Shown: positions 1-7,538 of the stretch, piece after piece | Numbering within the stretch: the stretch's first letter is position 1 | Layout of the letters: each line of letters begins with the position of its first letter | DNA from: JAGOEX01 sp964630905 | Lineage (GTDB): Bacteria > UBP6 > UBA1177 | Length of the DNA stretch: 64,000 nt | Reading direction: 5' to 3' | Assembly (NCBI GenBank): GCA_964630905.1 | Contig: CAZVWR010000011.1 | Span: forward strand, 13,783 to 77,782 | Made by a program: the position numbers and the translations under genes | The notes under the pieces: generated by a model | What the model was told of the DNA's origin: nothing | Databases searched by the model: none | The model's input: the letters and a program-made list of their open reading frames with translations, nothing else

Positions 1-141
1 TTTAGGTTCTCTTTGCGATGTTTCAAGCCGACCGATTATTGTTGTGTGAAAGCCGCATTTTTCAGCAAGTTTTTCCTGAGAAAGCTTTTTTTCTTCACGA
101 ATTTCTTTTAAAACCAAAGCAAAAGCTTTCTTCAGTTCCAA
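1..141 (-). CDS. XRE-family helix-turn-helix regulator, N-terminus only (runs off window)
   Basis: Read on the minus strand, the first 141 bases encode about 47 residues with the pattern of a lambda-Cro/XRE helix-turn-helix: a helix (ALVLKEIREEKKLSQEKLAEK), then GFHTTIIGRLE as recognition helix. The rest lies outside the window. The start is uncertain. TTG at 141 with a GGGTG six bases upstream fits the usual family N-terminus (MELKKAF), while in-frame GTG at 150 and TTG at 147 are alternatives. It is divergent from the gene at 290, and a near-perfect palindrome sits between them, so it probably represses itself and perhaps the rightward genes. DNA-binding family is clear; its regulon is inference. 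Confidence 0.5.
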   Translation of the reverse strand, partial: MELKKAFALVLKEIREEKKLSQEKLAEKCGFHTTIIGRLETSQREPK

Positions 142-185
142 CGGCAACACCCAAAAAGTTAAAACGATTAATTTTACACGGATTG

Positions 186-211
186 AACCTTTTAGTTATA
201 ACCAAAAGGTT
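186..211. promoter_or_regulatory. 26-bp near-perfect palindrome, probable XRE operator
   Basis: Arms AACCTTTT and AAAAGGTT flank a central GTTATAAC that is itself palindromic. Only one symmetric pair of the 26 bases mismatches. It lies between the divergent XRE gene and the P-loop gene, directly upstream of the -35 box at 220. This is the expected size and place for a dimeric HTH repressor site. No T-run follows, so a terminator is unlikely. Confidence 0.5.
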
Positions 212-219
212 ATAAAAAC

Positions 220-248
220 TTGACTTTGATGCTCTGAATTTTTATGTT
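220..248 (+). promoter_or_regulatory. Promoter for the P-loop/ankyrin lipoprotein genes
   Basis: TTGACT (220-225), 17-base spacer, TATGTT (243-248), with the first gene starting at 290 after an AAAGGAG ribosome site. The palindrome at 186-211 ends nine bases before the -35 box, so a bound repressor could interfere. Confidence 0.5.
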
Positions 249-289
249 TTACAGTGTTCTTAAAAACTTAAAGGAGATTATTATAAAAA

Positions 290-766
290 ATGGTCAAAAA
301 AGAAGAATATAAAATTGAAAAAGGCAAAGCGTTTTTATTGGTTGGCGGGAAAGCTTGGGGCAAATCCTCCACCCTTAGAATTCTTACTGAAAGGAAAAGA
401 GCTTTTATAATTCAGGACATCATTTTTCTGGTAAAATTTGTTTCTAACGGTGACATACCCACGAATTTTGAAAAGTTTGAAAATAAAGTTGACAGTCCAA
501 ATTTGATTACAGCATTTTCATTTTGTTTTACAAGACAGAAAGCATTAGAAAGACACTTAAAAATGGTAAAGATTTTGGCTGAGAAATATGAACTCTTTTT
601 TTGGATAATGAAAAAGAATTACAAAGATCCAAAAAATGAAATACCAATTGAAAACATAGAGTTGCTTAGGAATTACGGCGAAGTATTTTTGTACGATAAA
701 GTAGAGAAAGATTATATAAGAGCTGAAAGATTCAAAAAATTTATTATTTCTAAAATCAGGAGATGA
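290..766 (+). CDS. Small P-loop protein of unknown function
   Basis: This 158-residue protein has a Walker A-like motif GGKAWGKSS near residues 19-27. No clear Walker B or further NTPase motif could be recognised, so nucleotide binding is plausible but a full NTPase cycle is not shown. No signal peptide is visible, so it is probably cytoplasmic. AAAGGAG at 274-280 supports the ATG at 290. Its stop is three bases before the start of the ankyrin-like lipoprotein, so the two are co-transcribed. The family is not recognised. Lys/Phe/Ile richness and position beside an XRE regulator suggest accessory DNA. Confidence 0.5.
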   Translation: MVKKEEYKIEKGKAFLLVGGKAWGKSSTLRILTERKRAFIIQDIIFLVKFVSNGDIPTNFEKFENKVDSPNLITAFSFCFTRQKALERHLKMVKILAEKYELFFWIMKKNYKDPKNEIPIENIELLRNYGEVFLYDKVEKDYIRAERFKKFIISKIRR

Positions 767-768
767 AA

Positions 769-2853
769 ATGGCTGAAGAAAAAATCAAAAAGCTTTTAAT
801 ATCTGGAATAATTCTTTTGTTTTTTATTGGATGTGCAACACCGAATGAACGACTGACTAAATCCGCATATACAATTTACGATTTTAATTATGAAAAAGCA
901 GCAAGGGCATTAAAGGATGGAGCAAATCCGAACATTAACTTAGATTATAGTACCGCTTATTATAAAGATAATAAAACGCCGATCCTGTCAATTTATATTA
1001 AAGAAAACGAGAGAATGTCAAGACTATTGATTGACTATGGGGCTAATACTAGACCATATATTTTAAGAATGTCCTTAGAATTGTTGGAATATTCTTTGTA
1101 TAATGCGCACGACCTTTCTTTCACAATTAATAAAATATCTAAAGAAGATCGTGAGAGAAACAAAGAATATTTGCTTGGAACTCTTTCTAAAAAACACATA
1201 CAGGAAAGACCAGATATTAGCACATTAATTTTTAAGCATTTACACAAGAACAAAGAAATAAAACACATAGATGCAGCTAATTATATTATAAGTTTGTTCT
1301 CAAGGGAATTGAAGAGGGAGCTCACTGATTATGTTATTAAAAATGATTTGCCGGTCATTTTTGTTAAAACCAAAACTGGTGAAACAATAGAGAGTCGTTT
1401 TGAGAAAGAAGGAATCAATTTTAAAAGCGAGGTTGAGCTTGCAATTAACAACATGAGTCAGGAAAATCGGCAAAAAACATTATTTTTTGTTGTAACATCA
1501 GATTATGCAGAAACCCATTTGGAATTTTTGAAAAATAAAGGAGTTGATTTTAATAAAAAAAATGACTCGGGCACATCGTTGCTTGTTCATGTTGCTGCCC
1601 ATAGCAAAATTAATCAGAACCAAAAAGTTAAAATAGTAAAGTATTTGTTAGAAAACAATTTTCATATTGAATCAGATATGTTTCCCTACCTCTCTGATTT
1701 GGGTTTTGAGGATAAAATTCAGGCAAAAGCTAAAGACTCCGCTTTTAATTTCTTTAATGCTAATTTTGAAGAGGGCAGAAATACCGAGTCTGATCAGAAA
1801 AAATTGTACGAAGCTCTTGAAAAAAACAATCAACACATTCCCTATGTTTGTTTAAATGCGAACACAAGAGCTAAAGTTAGAGCCCCAATGAAATTAGATA
1901 AAAAAACAGTGGAATTAATTATTAAAGAAAATCTGGCTGAAAATATAAATGAAAACGAAGTCTTAAATTGCGCAATAAATTTACTAAGAGACTCTGGAGA
2001 TTATTCAGAAATAATACTTCCCCATATTTTTAAGAAAATATATAGTGGTGTGTTCTCAGAGCAACTGCTTGAATTTGCTATTAATTTTGACAAGAATTAT
2101 TGCGACGATCATTTTTTTTCAGATTCTTGGGAAAATTGGAATTTGAATCTTATACATGTTGTGGAAAAACTTATTAGAAAAAAAGTGTTTCCTATTGAAT
2201 ATGCAGAAGCTGTTTTTATAAAAATGACAGAAGACCGCAATGTTAAAGAAGAATTATATAATATATTGAAATCACTTGGGTCTCACGTTGCTGTGGAATA
2301 TGAAAAAGAGCAAAAAGAAAAAAAAGAAATAAAAGAAAAAGAGTTAAAAATAGCAGAGAAAATAAAAGAAATTGAAAAAGAGATGATTGAAGTTGTAAGA
2401 GAAATCGAATCCTTGAAAAAAACACCCATTCCAGGAAATAAAACGTCAATACTATTAGATCTTTTTAGTTCTGTAGGTACATTTTGGGAAGCGGAAGCTG
2501 TTAGCAATATAAATTTCACAGAAAAAGAGATGAAAATCTTCAATGAATGTACCCGCAAAGGGGGATCTATTACAAAAGAAAATGTTCTTGCTTGTCCGTT
2601 AAGTGATGTGCGAAAAAAACAAATATTCAAAGCAATGGAAGAAAGCAAAAAATTAAAAAAAGAAAATGATAAAAACATGGATGAATTTAATAAAAAAAGA
2701 AATGAGCTAATCAAAAACATTGATAATAAAATGAACCAATTGTTCAAACTTAAAGACAAAGCATGCAAAATAGGACACCCAGAGTCGTGCTCTTATCTTA
2801 AAAATGAGTGCGAAAGAGGAATTAAAGACGCTTGCAAATATGTTTCAGAGTAA
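769..2853 (+). CDS. Ankyrin-repeat-like lipoprotein with C-terminal coiled coil
   Basis: A signal peptide ends in a lipobox-like FIGC with Cys22, so the protein is predicted to be lipid-anchored. Residues around 40-95 and 250-310 hold degenerate ankyrin-type units (for example KAARALKDGANPN and RLLIDYGAN). Residues of roughly 500-560 are a Lys/Glu-rich coiled coil, and the last 25 residues contain four cysteines in a Sel1-like pattern. An ATG at 763 exists, but AGGAG (758-762) touches it and sits six bases before the ATG at 769, so 769 is preferred. It follows the P-loop gene without a gap. Function unknown; a protein-interaction role is inferred from the repeats. Confidence 0.5.
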   Translation: MAEEKIKKLLISGIILLFFIGCATPNERLTKSAYTIYDFNYEKAARALKDGANPNINLDYSTAYYKDNKTPILSIYIKENERMSRLLIDYGANTRPYILRMSLELLEYSLYNAHDLSFTINKISKEDRERNKEYLLGTLSKKHIQERPDISTLIFKHLHKNKEIKHIDAANYIISLFSRELKRELTDYVIKNDLPVIFVKTKTGETIESRFEKEGINFKSEVELAINNMSQENRQKTLFFVVTSDYAETHLEFLKNKGVDFNKKNDSGTSLLVHVAAHSKINQNQKVKIVKYLLENNFHIESDMFPYLSDLGFEDKIQAKAKDSAFNFFNANFEEGRNTESDQKKLYEALEKNNQHIPYVCLNANTRAKVRAPMKLDKKTVELIIKENLAENINENEVLNCAINLLRDSGDYSEIILPHIFKKIYSGVFSEQLLEFAINFDKNYCDDHFFSDSWENWNLNLIHVVEKLIRKKVFPIEYAEAVFIKMTEDRNVKEELYNILKSLGSHVAVEYEKEQKEKKEIKEKELKIAEKIKEIEKEMIEVVREIESLKKTPIPGNKTSILLDLFSSVGTFWEAEAVSNINFTEKEMKIFNECTRKGGSITKENVLACPLSDVRKKQIFKAMEESKKLKKENDKNMDEFNKKRNELIKNIDNKMNQLFKLKDKACKIGHPESCSYLKNECERGIKDACKYVSE

Positions 2854-2877
2854 TAGTTTTATATAAAGGAGGGGTCG

Positions 2878-3177
2878 GTGCAAAGTTACTGGAAATACAT
2901 TAACGAAAGAGGTGGAAAGGAAAATTGTGATCAGACAAGAGTAGAATACACGCTGCTTGTTCAGTTTTTAGAGAATTTTTCTAAAATAAATAATCTGAAT
3001 CTTAATATATCTGCATATGAAGTGGGAGACAGATATTATATCAAGGTTGTTGACCCTAAGTTAAAAGAAACACTGCTTGATCATGGATATAAAAGAAAAA
3101 ATGTCCTCTTCAGAACACTTTGTAACAATTTTTTCAAGATAAGAAACAAATTTCCGCAAGCAAATAATTATGAATAG
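2878..3177 (+). CDS. Hypothetical protein, 99 aa
   Basis: It starts with GTG, five bases after a strong AAAGGAGGGG ribosome site, and lies 24 bases after the ankyrin-like lipoprotein, so it belongs to the same transcript. The product is soluble, mixed charge and without signal peptide or membrane segment. I do not recognise a family. The downstream 200 bases hold only decayed gene fragments on the opposite strand. Confidence 0.5.
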   Translation: MQSYWKYINERGGKENCDQTRVEYTLLVQFLENFSKINNLNLNISAYEVGDRYYIKVVDPKLKETLLDHGYKRKNVLFRTLCNNFFKIRNKFPQANNYE

Positions 3178-3190
3178 TGTCGTGTGAAAT

Positions 3191-3265
3191 TCACTTCACT
3201 TCAACTCCTATCCCTTCAGAATGGGCAGAGAATTCAGGAGCATACAGAAATTCGATGGCATCAGC
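3191..3265 (-). pseudogene. Remnant 1 of an alpha-2-macroglobulin 3' end
   Basis: The minus strand reads ADAIEFLYAPEFSAHSEG followed by IGVEVK and a stop. The complete alpha-2-macroglobulin at 8144-14293 ends MYAPEFSAHSEGIRVEVK-stop. At the DNA level the first 57 bases differ from 8144-8200 at only about four positions. In this frame a TGA stands just upstream (3266-3268), so only the last two dozen codons remain. It marks a past duplication or recombination at the macroglobulin 3' end. Confidence 0.5.
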
Positions 3266-3404
3266 TCAAATATTTATTCAGTTCTTCAACAAGTTTGAAA
3301 ACTGTAGTTGAGGGATTCGTTTCTAATGGTGTTTCAGAATTTGAATAGATAGCCAAAAGATTTTTTGCGTTTTTTATATCCCATTTGTCAGCCCCTTCAA
3401 ATCG
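3261..3404 (-). pseudogene. C-terminal gene remnant, possibly RloB-like
   Basis: A 47-codon stop-to-stop frame without a convincing start overlaps the 3' end of the ATPase gene in another frame. It reads like real coding sequence, ending with NPSTTVFKLVEELNKYL. From memory this pattern resembles the C-terminus of RloB-family proteins, which are commonly encoded directly downstream of AAA15-type ATPases; I cannot verify that here. The simplest reading is an ATPase-RloB operon that lost most of its second gene, the junction falling near 3400. It ends directly against macroglobulin remnant 1. Confidence 0.5.
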
Positions 3405-4684
3405 TCAAGACTGCCAATAGAAGGAATTGCGCCATATTTTCCGGCGATATAGTCTTTGTTGAAAGAAGCATCTTTTCTCGGTTTGCCGAGTTTGAAATCT
3501 GCCAGAGAATATAATGTGCTGGATTCTCTATGGTTTTTGTCAACAAAATAGACCTGGTCTCTTCTGAAAAAACGATTTGTCATGATGTCTGTGTTGTGTG
3601 TCGCAAAAATAATTTGTGAACTTGAATTTGAAAAAACTTCACCTTCCCCAATGTTGTGAAAGAAATCAATAATGGCTCTGGCAAGCTTGGGATGAAGTTT
3701 TGTTGAAAATTCATCTACAATCATAATTCTGTTGTTTTTGATTGTGTCAAATAGCGGCCCGGCAAGACAAAAAAGCTGATGAGTTCCTTCGGATTCCTGA
3801 TTTTCCATATTAAAAACTACTTCCCCGACAATTTTTCCATCTTTATCAAACATGTTGTGTTTTGTAAAAACATCAATTTTTGACATGTTAAGCAGTTTTA
3901 ACCTTGTTTCATCATTTAATCCATCAGGAAGATCTTTTTCTGTGTATTTAGCTTCCTGTTTTTCAAGTCCATTAATTCCTGTTCCGGCAATTGAAAGTAA
4001 TTCAATAAAAAAATTCATATATTCATGGTCATTCATTTTTTCTTTTGTGAAATTTCTATATCCAGTCGGCTCGGCTCCGCTTATAATTCCGATCTTGAAA
4101 AAAAACAGAGAAACAATTTTGTTTGCAAGTTCAACACCGAGCTGGGAGCATAATGAAAGAAACAGAACATTTTCTTTGACTCTTAGTTCTTTAATTTTTT
4201 TTGCACCTTTAAAAGCCGGTTTAACATCAAAATCATTAGTGTTTTCTCTGATAAAAAGTTGTGATTCTCTTGCTTTACCATCAAAAGCACAGAACAACCA
4301 CTCGTTAATTACTTTTTCGCTGTTTAGCTGAAAACCGTATCTGAATCGTTCCTTTTCAAGATTAAAAACGACTTCAAAAGTTGAAGGTTCTTTTTCAGAT
4401 TCAACATCAAGAAGAAACGGTTCAACATTAATTTTTTCTTCAGACGAAACAGTTTCTTTAGATGAAGTCAAGACAAAGTTTCTCATGAATGAGATTGCGT
4501 CAATTAAATTGCTTTTGCCACTTGCGTTTGCTCCATAAATAGCAGCAGATCTGAGAACATTGACTTTATCGGTTAGCTGAAACACATGACTGTTTTGAAA
4601 TTCTTTGTCTTTTGAAGCCACCATGCTCAGTGTCGCAACATCTTTAAATGACCTGAAGTTTCCGAACTTAAACTGTAATAACAT
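3374..4684 (-). CDS. AAA15/OLD-like ATPase, COG1106 type (possible defence ATPase)
   Basis: A 436-residue ATPase. The N-terminus LLQFKFGNFRSFKD is the typical first strand of this SMC/RecF-like family. Walker A is YGANASGKSN near residue 55. Walker B is IMIVDEFSTKLHP near residue 315, followed by IIFATHNTD as the H-loop. It is cytoplasmic. The ATG at 4684 is chosen because GGAG stands six bases before it; the upstream TTG at 4696 overlaps the ribosome site. Relatives occur in anti-phage pairs with RloB or AbiL-type partners. Here the partner appears deleted, so present function is uncertain; the ATPase itself looks intact. Confidence 0.5.
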   Translation of the reverse strand: MLLQFKFGNFRSFKDVATLSMVASKDKEFQNSHVFQLTDKVNVLRSAAIYGANASGKSNLIDAISFMRNFVLTSSKETVSSEEKINVEPFLLDVESEKEPSTFEVVFNLEKERFRYGFQLNSEKVINEWLFCAFDGKARESQLFIRENTNDFDVKPAFKGAKKIKELRVKENVLFLSLCSQLGVELANKIVSLFFFKIGIISGAEPTGYRNFTKEKMNDHEYMNFFIELLSIAGTGINGLEKQEAKYTEKDLPDGLNDETRLKLLNMSKIDVFTKHNMFDKDGKIVGEVVFNMENQESEGTHQLFCLAGPLFDTIKNNRIMIVDEFSTKLHPKLARAIIDFFHNIGEGEVFSNSSSQIIFATHNTDIMTNRFFRRDQVYFVDKNHRESSTLYSLADFKLGKPRKDASFNKDYIAGKYGAIPSIGSLDDLKGLTNGI

Positions 4685-4750
4685 TTTGCACTCCAAATTT
4701 ATAAATGAACAAGACTAAAATACTCAAAAAACAAACTAAAACAAGTAAAA

Positions 4751-4767
4751 TTGTGAAAAAATCACAA
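4751..4767. promoter_or_regulatory. 17-bp inverted repeat upstream of the ATPase gene
   Basis: TTGTGA, five A residues, TCACAA form a perfect inverted repeat 67 bases before the ATPase start, inside AT-rich non-coding DNA. It may be an operator. The half-sites resemble CRP sites, but the spacing is one base short. Confidence 0.5.
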
Positions 4768-4831
4768 AAACAGCTTTTGATTCATCAAAAATGTTGTTTT
4801 TAGCAACGAAAACAGTTCGGATGTTTTAAAT

Positions 4832-4870
4832 TCACTTCACCTCAACTCTGATCCTTTTGGAATGGGAAAA
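4832..4870 (-). pseudogene. Remnant 2 of an alpha-2-macroglobulin 3' end
   Basis: The minus strand reads FSHSKRIRVEVK then stop, matching the macroglobulin C-terminus (SAHSEGIRVEVK). The first 35 bases agree with 8144-8178 at about 29 positions. It is more degraded than the copy at 3191. It lies just upstream of the promoter of the nucleotidyltransferase pair, on the opposite strand. Confidence 0.5.
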
Positions 4871-4878
4871 GGATTTTC

Positions 4879-4906
4879 TTGACAATTTCTTCTTATTAGG
4901 TAATAT
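4879..4906 (+). promoter_or_regulatory. Near-consensus promoter of the nucleotidyltransferase pair
   Basis: TTGACA (4879-4884), 16-base spacer, TAATAT (4901-4906). The expected transcript start falls in the inverted repeat at 4907-4927, giving a short leader before the ATG at 4934. Confidence 0.5.
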
Positions 4907-4927
4907 TACCACTGAACTTTAGTGGTA
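4907..4927 (+). promoter_or_regulatory. Inverted repeat at the transcript start (operator or 5' hairpin)
   Basis: TACCACT and AGTGGTA are perfect 7-base arms with a 7-base loop, immediately after the -10 box and ending six bases before the ATG at 4934. As DNA it could be an autoregulatory operator. As RNA it would form a hairpin at the 5' end of a leader with no evident Shine-Dalgarno. Confidence 0.5.
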
Positions 4928-4933
4928 TTAAGT

Positions 4934-5536
4934 ATGAAAAAACACTCTCTGTCAGATTTAAATGAGGCGTTTAAGCTTCTTAACGAAAGGCTTGAACTGA
5001 ATGATGTCACGCATTTTAATCTTGTTGTGTGTGGCGGCACTTCTTTGATTGCAACAAAACTGGTTGAAAGAACAACAAAAGATGTTGATGTAGTTGCATT
5101 TATTGATGAAACTGGCAATCTGGCTGATCCTGAACCAATGCCGGAATCTCTTCTCAAAGAAGTAAAAGCTGTCGCCTCAGATCTCGGTCTTGATGAAAAC
5201 TGGCTTAATAACGGTCCAAGCAAAGGTGATGGCGGATTGTTCAGAAGCGGTCTGCCGGATGGTTTTGCATCTCGTTTAATTAAGCATGAAATCGGTTCAA
5301 AATTGACACTTTATTTTATTAGCAGACTTGATCAGATCCATTTTAAGCTTTTTGCTTCTGTTGACAGGTTTGGAGGTTATCACACAAACGATCTGATGCA
5401 GTTAAATCCTGCTGATGATGAACTGTTTATGGCTGCGGAATGGAGCATGACCCAGGATCCGTCAGAAGGTTATAAAATGATGTTAAAGAAATTTCTGGAG
5501 CATTTCGGTTATGGACATTTATGTGAAAAGATTTAG
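4934..5536 (+). CDS. Nucleotidyltransferase-fold protein (DUF6036-like)
   Basis: This 200-residue protein carries GGTSL near residue 35 followed by RTTKDVDVVAF, the GG(S/T)-x-D-x-D signature of the pol-beta-type nucleotidyltransferase fold seen in DUF6036 and AbiEii-like proteins. No signal peptide is visible. The ATG at 4934 is preferred over GTG at 4922, which lies inside the inverted repeat. It overlaps the next gene by 26 bases, so the two are translationally coupled. Such pairs often act as toxin-antitoxin or abortive-infection modules; that role is inference. It could instead be a degenerate, non-catalytic antitoxin-like member. Confidence 0.5.
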   Translation: MKKHSLSDLNEAFKLLNERLELNDVTHFNLVVCGGTSLIATKLVERTTKDVDVVAFIDETGNLADPEPMPESLLKEVKAVASDLGLDENWLNNGPSKGDGGLFRSGLPDGFASRLIKHEIGSKLTLYFISRLDQIHFKLFASVDRFGGYHTNDLMQLNPADDELFMAAEWSMTQDPSEGYKMMLKKFLEHFGYGHLCEKI

Positions 5537-6551
5537 AGAAGAGCTTGTTTTAAAGACACTTGGTTTTCTGTGGGACAGATGGTCGGAATTAGGTGTTTCA
5601 GGTTATGTGCAAAAACAAGATGAAAGGATAATTGATCCTGAGGCGTTGACTCTTTTTTCTTTTACTATTGCAAGATTTGATGCACGGCTTTTTGATGAAA
5701 TTCTTGACTGGATATCAATTAACGGTCAGTTTCTAAATATGCAGAGATTTCAAAATCTTATAAAAACTTATGGGTTTGAAGGAGCTCCAGTTTTATCGGC
5801 AGTTGCCATGATGCAGCAGGAATCAGAAAGTTACGGTCTGAAATGGAAAAAAATTGCTTCAGCATACAAAAAAACTAATGCAGAACCGCTGTTTTATCTT
5901 GTTTCAGGAGAACATTTGCCGGTTTCAGATATTCATGACAGTAATTTTGAAAAGTGCGGGTTTTTCAGGGGCGAAATAAATCTAAGAGGAAAATCTCAGA
6001 GTTTTCCAAAGAACGGTTATTCATCTTTGATATTGCGGCTTCGTGGACTCTTTGGAGTGAATATCAGATGTGAACTGCTTGCATTAATTGCGGCAGTTGA
6101 AGAAATCTATGCTTCTGAAGCGGCAAGACAGATCTGTTTTTATCAGAAAAGCGTTCAGCAGGCATTAAATGAAATGTTCAGTTCCGGAGCTTTAAAATCT
6201 GCAAGCACAGGAAAAATAAAGAAATTCCGCCTGACACCCGGAGTTCTTGACGGACTGCTTAAAACAGACGGAAAGAGTCCGAAATGGTTTGCGTGGGCTC
6301 CTGTTTTCCGTGCTCTGGAAATGACAATTCAAAAACTTTATGACAAAAAACTTAGTGAATCCAGCCAATTACTTTTTTCATCTGAAATAAGACAGCTAAT
6401 GTTTTCAATAATTCCGCTGCTTGAAAGTGCCGGACTTGGAAATCTTGTGTCAGACCCCAGTCAGCACCTTGGAGAAAAATATACCGAAGTGTTTTTCAGT
6501 GACATATCAAAAATCCTTGCTGTTGTGAATGGTGATAATATATATAATTAG
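5511..6551 (+). CDS. Partner protein of the nucleotidyltransferase, unknown family
   Basis: The 346-residue product overlaps the preceding gene by 26 bases and shares its promoter. It is soluble and mostly helical by composition. Residues about 185-255 (LLALIAAVEEIYASEAAR, then QQALNEMFSSGALKSAS) read like a winged helix-turn-helix, as in regulators that accompany AbiE or DUF6036 nucleotidyltransferases. The start at 5511 is preceded by GGAG at ten bases. Gene order (nucleotidyltransferase first, HTH second) is the reverse of AbiEi-AbiEii. Function unassigned; an antitoxin or DNA-binding role is an inference from context. Confidence 0.5.
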   Translation: MDIYVKRFREELVLKTLGFLWDRWSELGVSGYVQKQDERIIDPEALTLFSFTIARFDARLFDEILDWISINGQFLNMQRFQNLIKTYGFEGAPVLSAVAMMQQESESYGLKWKKIASAYKKTNAEPLFYLVSGEHLPVSDIHDSNFEKCGFFRGEINLRGKSQSFPKNGYSSLILRLRGLFGVNIRCELLALIAAVEEIYASEAARQICFYQKSVQQALNEMFSSGALKSASTGKIKKFRLTPGVLDGLLKTDGKSPKWFAWAPVFRALEMTIQKLYDKKLSESSQLLFSSEIRQLMFSIIPLLESAGLGNLVSDPSQHLGEKYTEVFFSDISKILAVVNGDNIYN

Positions 6552-6836
6552 TCAGTTCTGATTGTTTGTAAATCCTTTATATACATATGTAAATGAGGGA
6601 ATTAGAATATATTTAAAAAGAAAATAAAGACACCAAATTATAGCAATTGAGGCAACAATAAAACCAAGAATCAAATAATAATCATGTTGTGCAGACAAAT
6701 GAGGTGGTTTAGACCAGTCGACAAGAAAAAAACCAACAATTCCAAAGATTATTCCTGCGGCTACTAAAAAACCACTTAATACAAACAAAAGTCGTGTAAT
6801 TCCTTTATCAAAATTCATTTTTCTTTTAGAATTCAT
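6552..6836 (-). CDS. Small two-helix membrane protein
   Basis: The 94-residue product has two strong membrane segments, roughly residues 14-38 and 53-78, with a charged N-terminus. GAGGA five bases before the ATG supports the start. It is convergent with the preceding gene (stops abut at 6551/6552) and 30 bases downstream of the hypothetical gene at 6866 on the same strand. No family is recognised. Confidence 0.5.
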   Translation of the reverse strand: MNSKRKMNFDKGITRLLFVLSGFLVAAGIIFGIVGFFLVDWSKPPHLSAQHDYYLILGFIVASIAIIWCLYFLFKYILIPSFTYVYKGFTNNQN

Positions 6837-6865
6837 GCTTTCCTCTTCGCAAAAATTTTATTATT

Positions 6866-7285
6866 TCAGTTTGTTATCAATTTAATGGATTTTTTTGACA
6901 TGTTGAAAAAAAGATTCTGGCTAGTTTTTTTGTCACATTCTTGATATTTAAAACCAGAAAATATTGCGGCAGCAATAAAAACACCATTGGGAATATGATG
7001 TCCCGTTTTTGTTTTCTTTAAATGATTTTCAACCATGTGTTTTAAGCCATAACTGGAAATTGATTTGTTAATAGTTTTTATTTTTTTAATTCCGTTAAGC
7101 CATTCACAAACTTTAAGAAAAACATCAGCTTTATCAACCATGAATTGTTTTCCTTTTTCATGTTCTTCTTTTGTTCTATTATAATAACTTCTTTCGGCCC
7201 AGCCATTCTCATTAAGCTTCGGATGTTTATTTAAAAGTTCTTTAATTGCGTTTTTTGCATAATTAATCTCTTCTATGCTAAACAT
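6866..7285 (-). CDS. Hypothetical protein, 139 aa
   Basis: A soluble, Lys-rich protein. Its centre (SSYGLKHMVENH, then IPNGVFIAAAIFSGF) recalls small proteins of mobile or phage-like regions, but I cannot name the family. GGAG nine bases before the ATG supports the start. It probably forms a two-gene unit with the membrane protein at 6552. Its composition fits the accessory block rather than the genes further right. Confidence 0.5.
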   Translation of the reverse strand: MFSIEEINYAKNAIKELLNKHPKLNENGWAERSYYNRTKEEHEKGKQFMVDKADVFLKVCEWLNGIKKIKTINKSISSYGLKHMVENHLKKTKTGHHIPNGVFIAAAIFSGFKYQECDKKTSQNLFFNMSKKSIKLITN

Positions 7286-7487
7286 TAAATAACTCCATAG
7301 ACATAAAATTTAAAGCTCCACAAACAAAGATATGAATTGGTTTCAAGAAAACAAGTATTTTTGTTTAGAAAATTGGAGGTTTTTTGCATTTTAATACGGT
7401 TCATTTCAAGCTTTTACATGTTGTTTTAAATCATTTTAAATGTCGCAGAAACAACCGGAATTTTATTTGCTAACCGGACATCAGAGT

Positions 7488-7517
7488 TGTCCAGTTTTTT
7501 TACAAAATAACTGGACA
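7488..7517. repeat. Inverted repeat TGTCCAGTT/AACTGGACA
   Basis: Perfect 9-base arms with a 12-base loop lie just downstream of the barrel gene that ends at 7539 (minus strand) and upstream of the gene at 7285. A further GGACA copy stands at 7476. It could be a weak terminator for the barrel gene, but no U-run follows. The rest of 7286-7538 shows nothing recognisable. Confidence 0.5.
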
Positions 7518-7538
7518 TTTATGAAGAGATTTAAAATT

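Noticed and set aside
2243..2768. Phe/Leu-rich open frames on the minus strand
   Set aside because: They are mirror images of the Lys/Glu-rich coiled coil of the ankyrin-like lipoprotein.
4751..4767. CRP-like site
   Set aside because: Half-sites TGTGA/TCACA are right but the spacing is five, not six, and no CRP protein is known here; kept only as an inverted repeat.
3191..4870. Phage or integrative-element attachment sites at the macroglobulin tails
   Set aside because: No integrase or tRNA gene is near, the copies differ in length and identity, and no exact core is shared by all three; reported as remnants instead.
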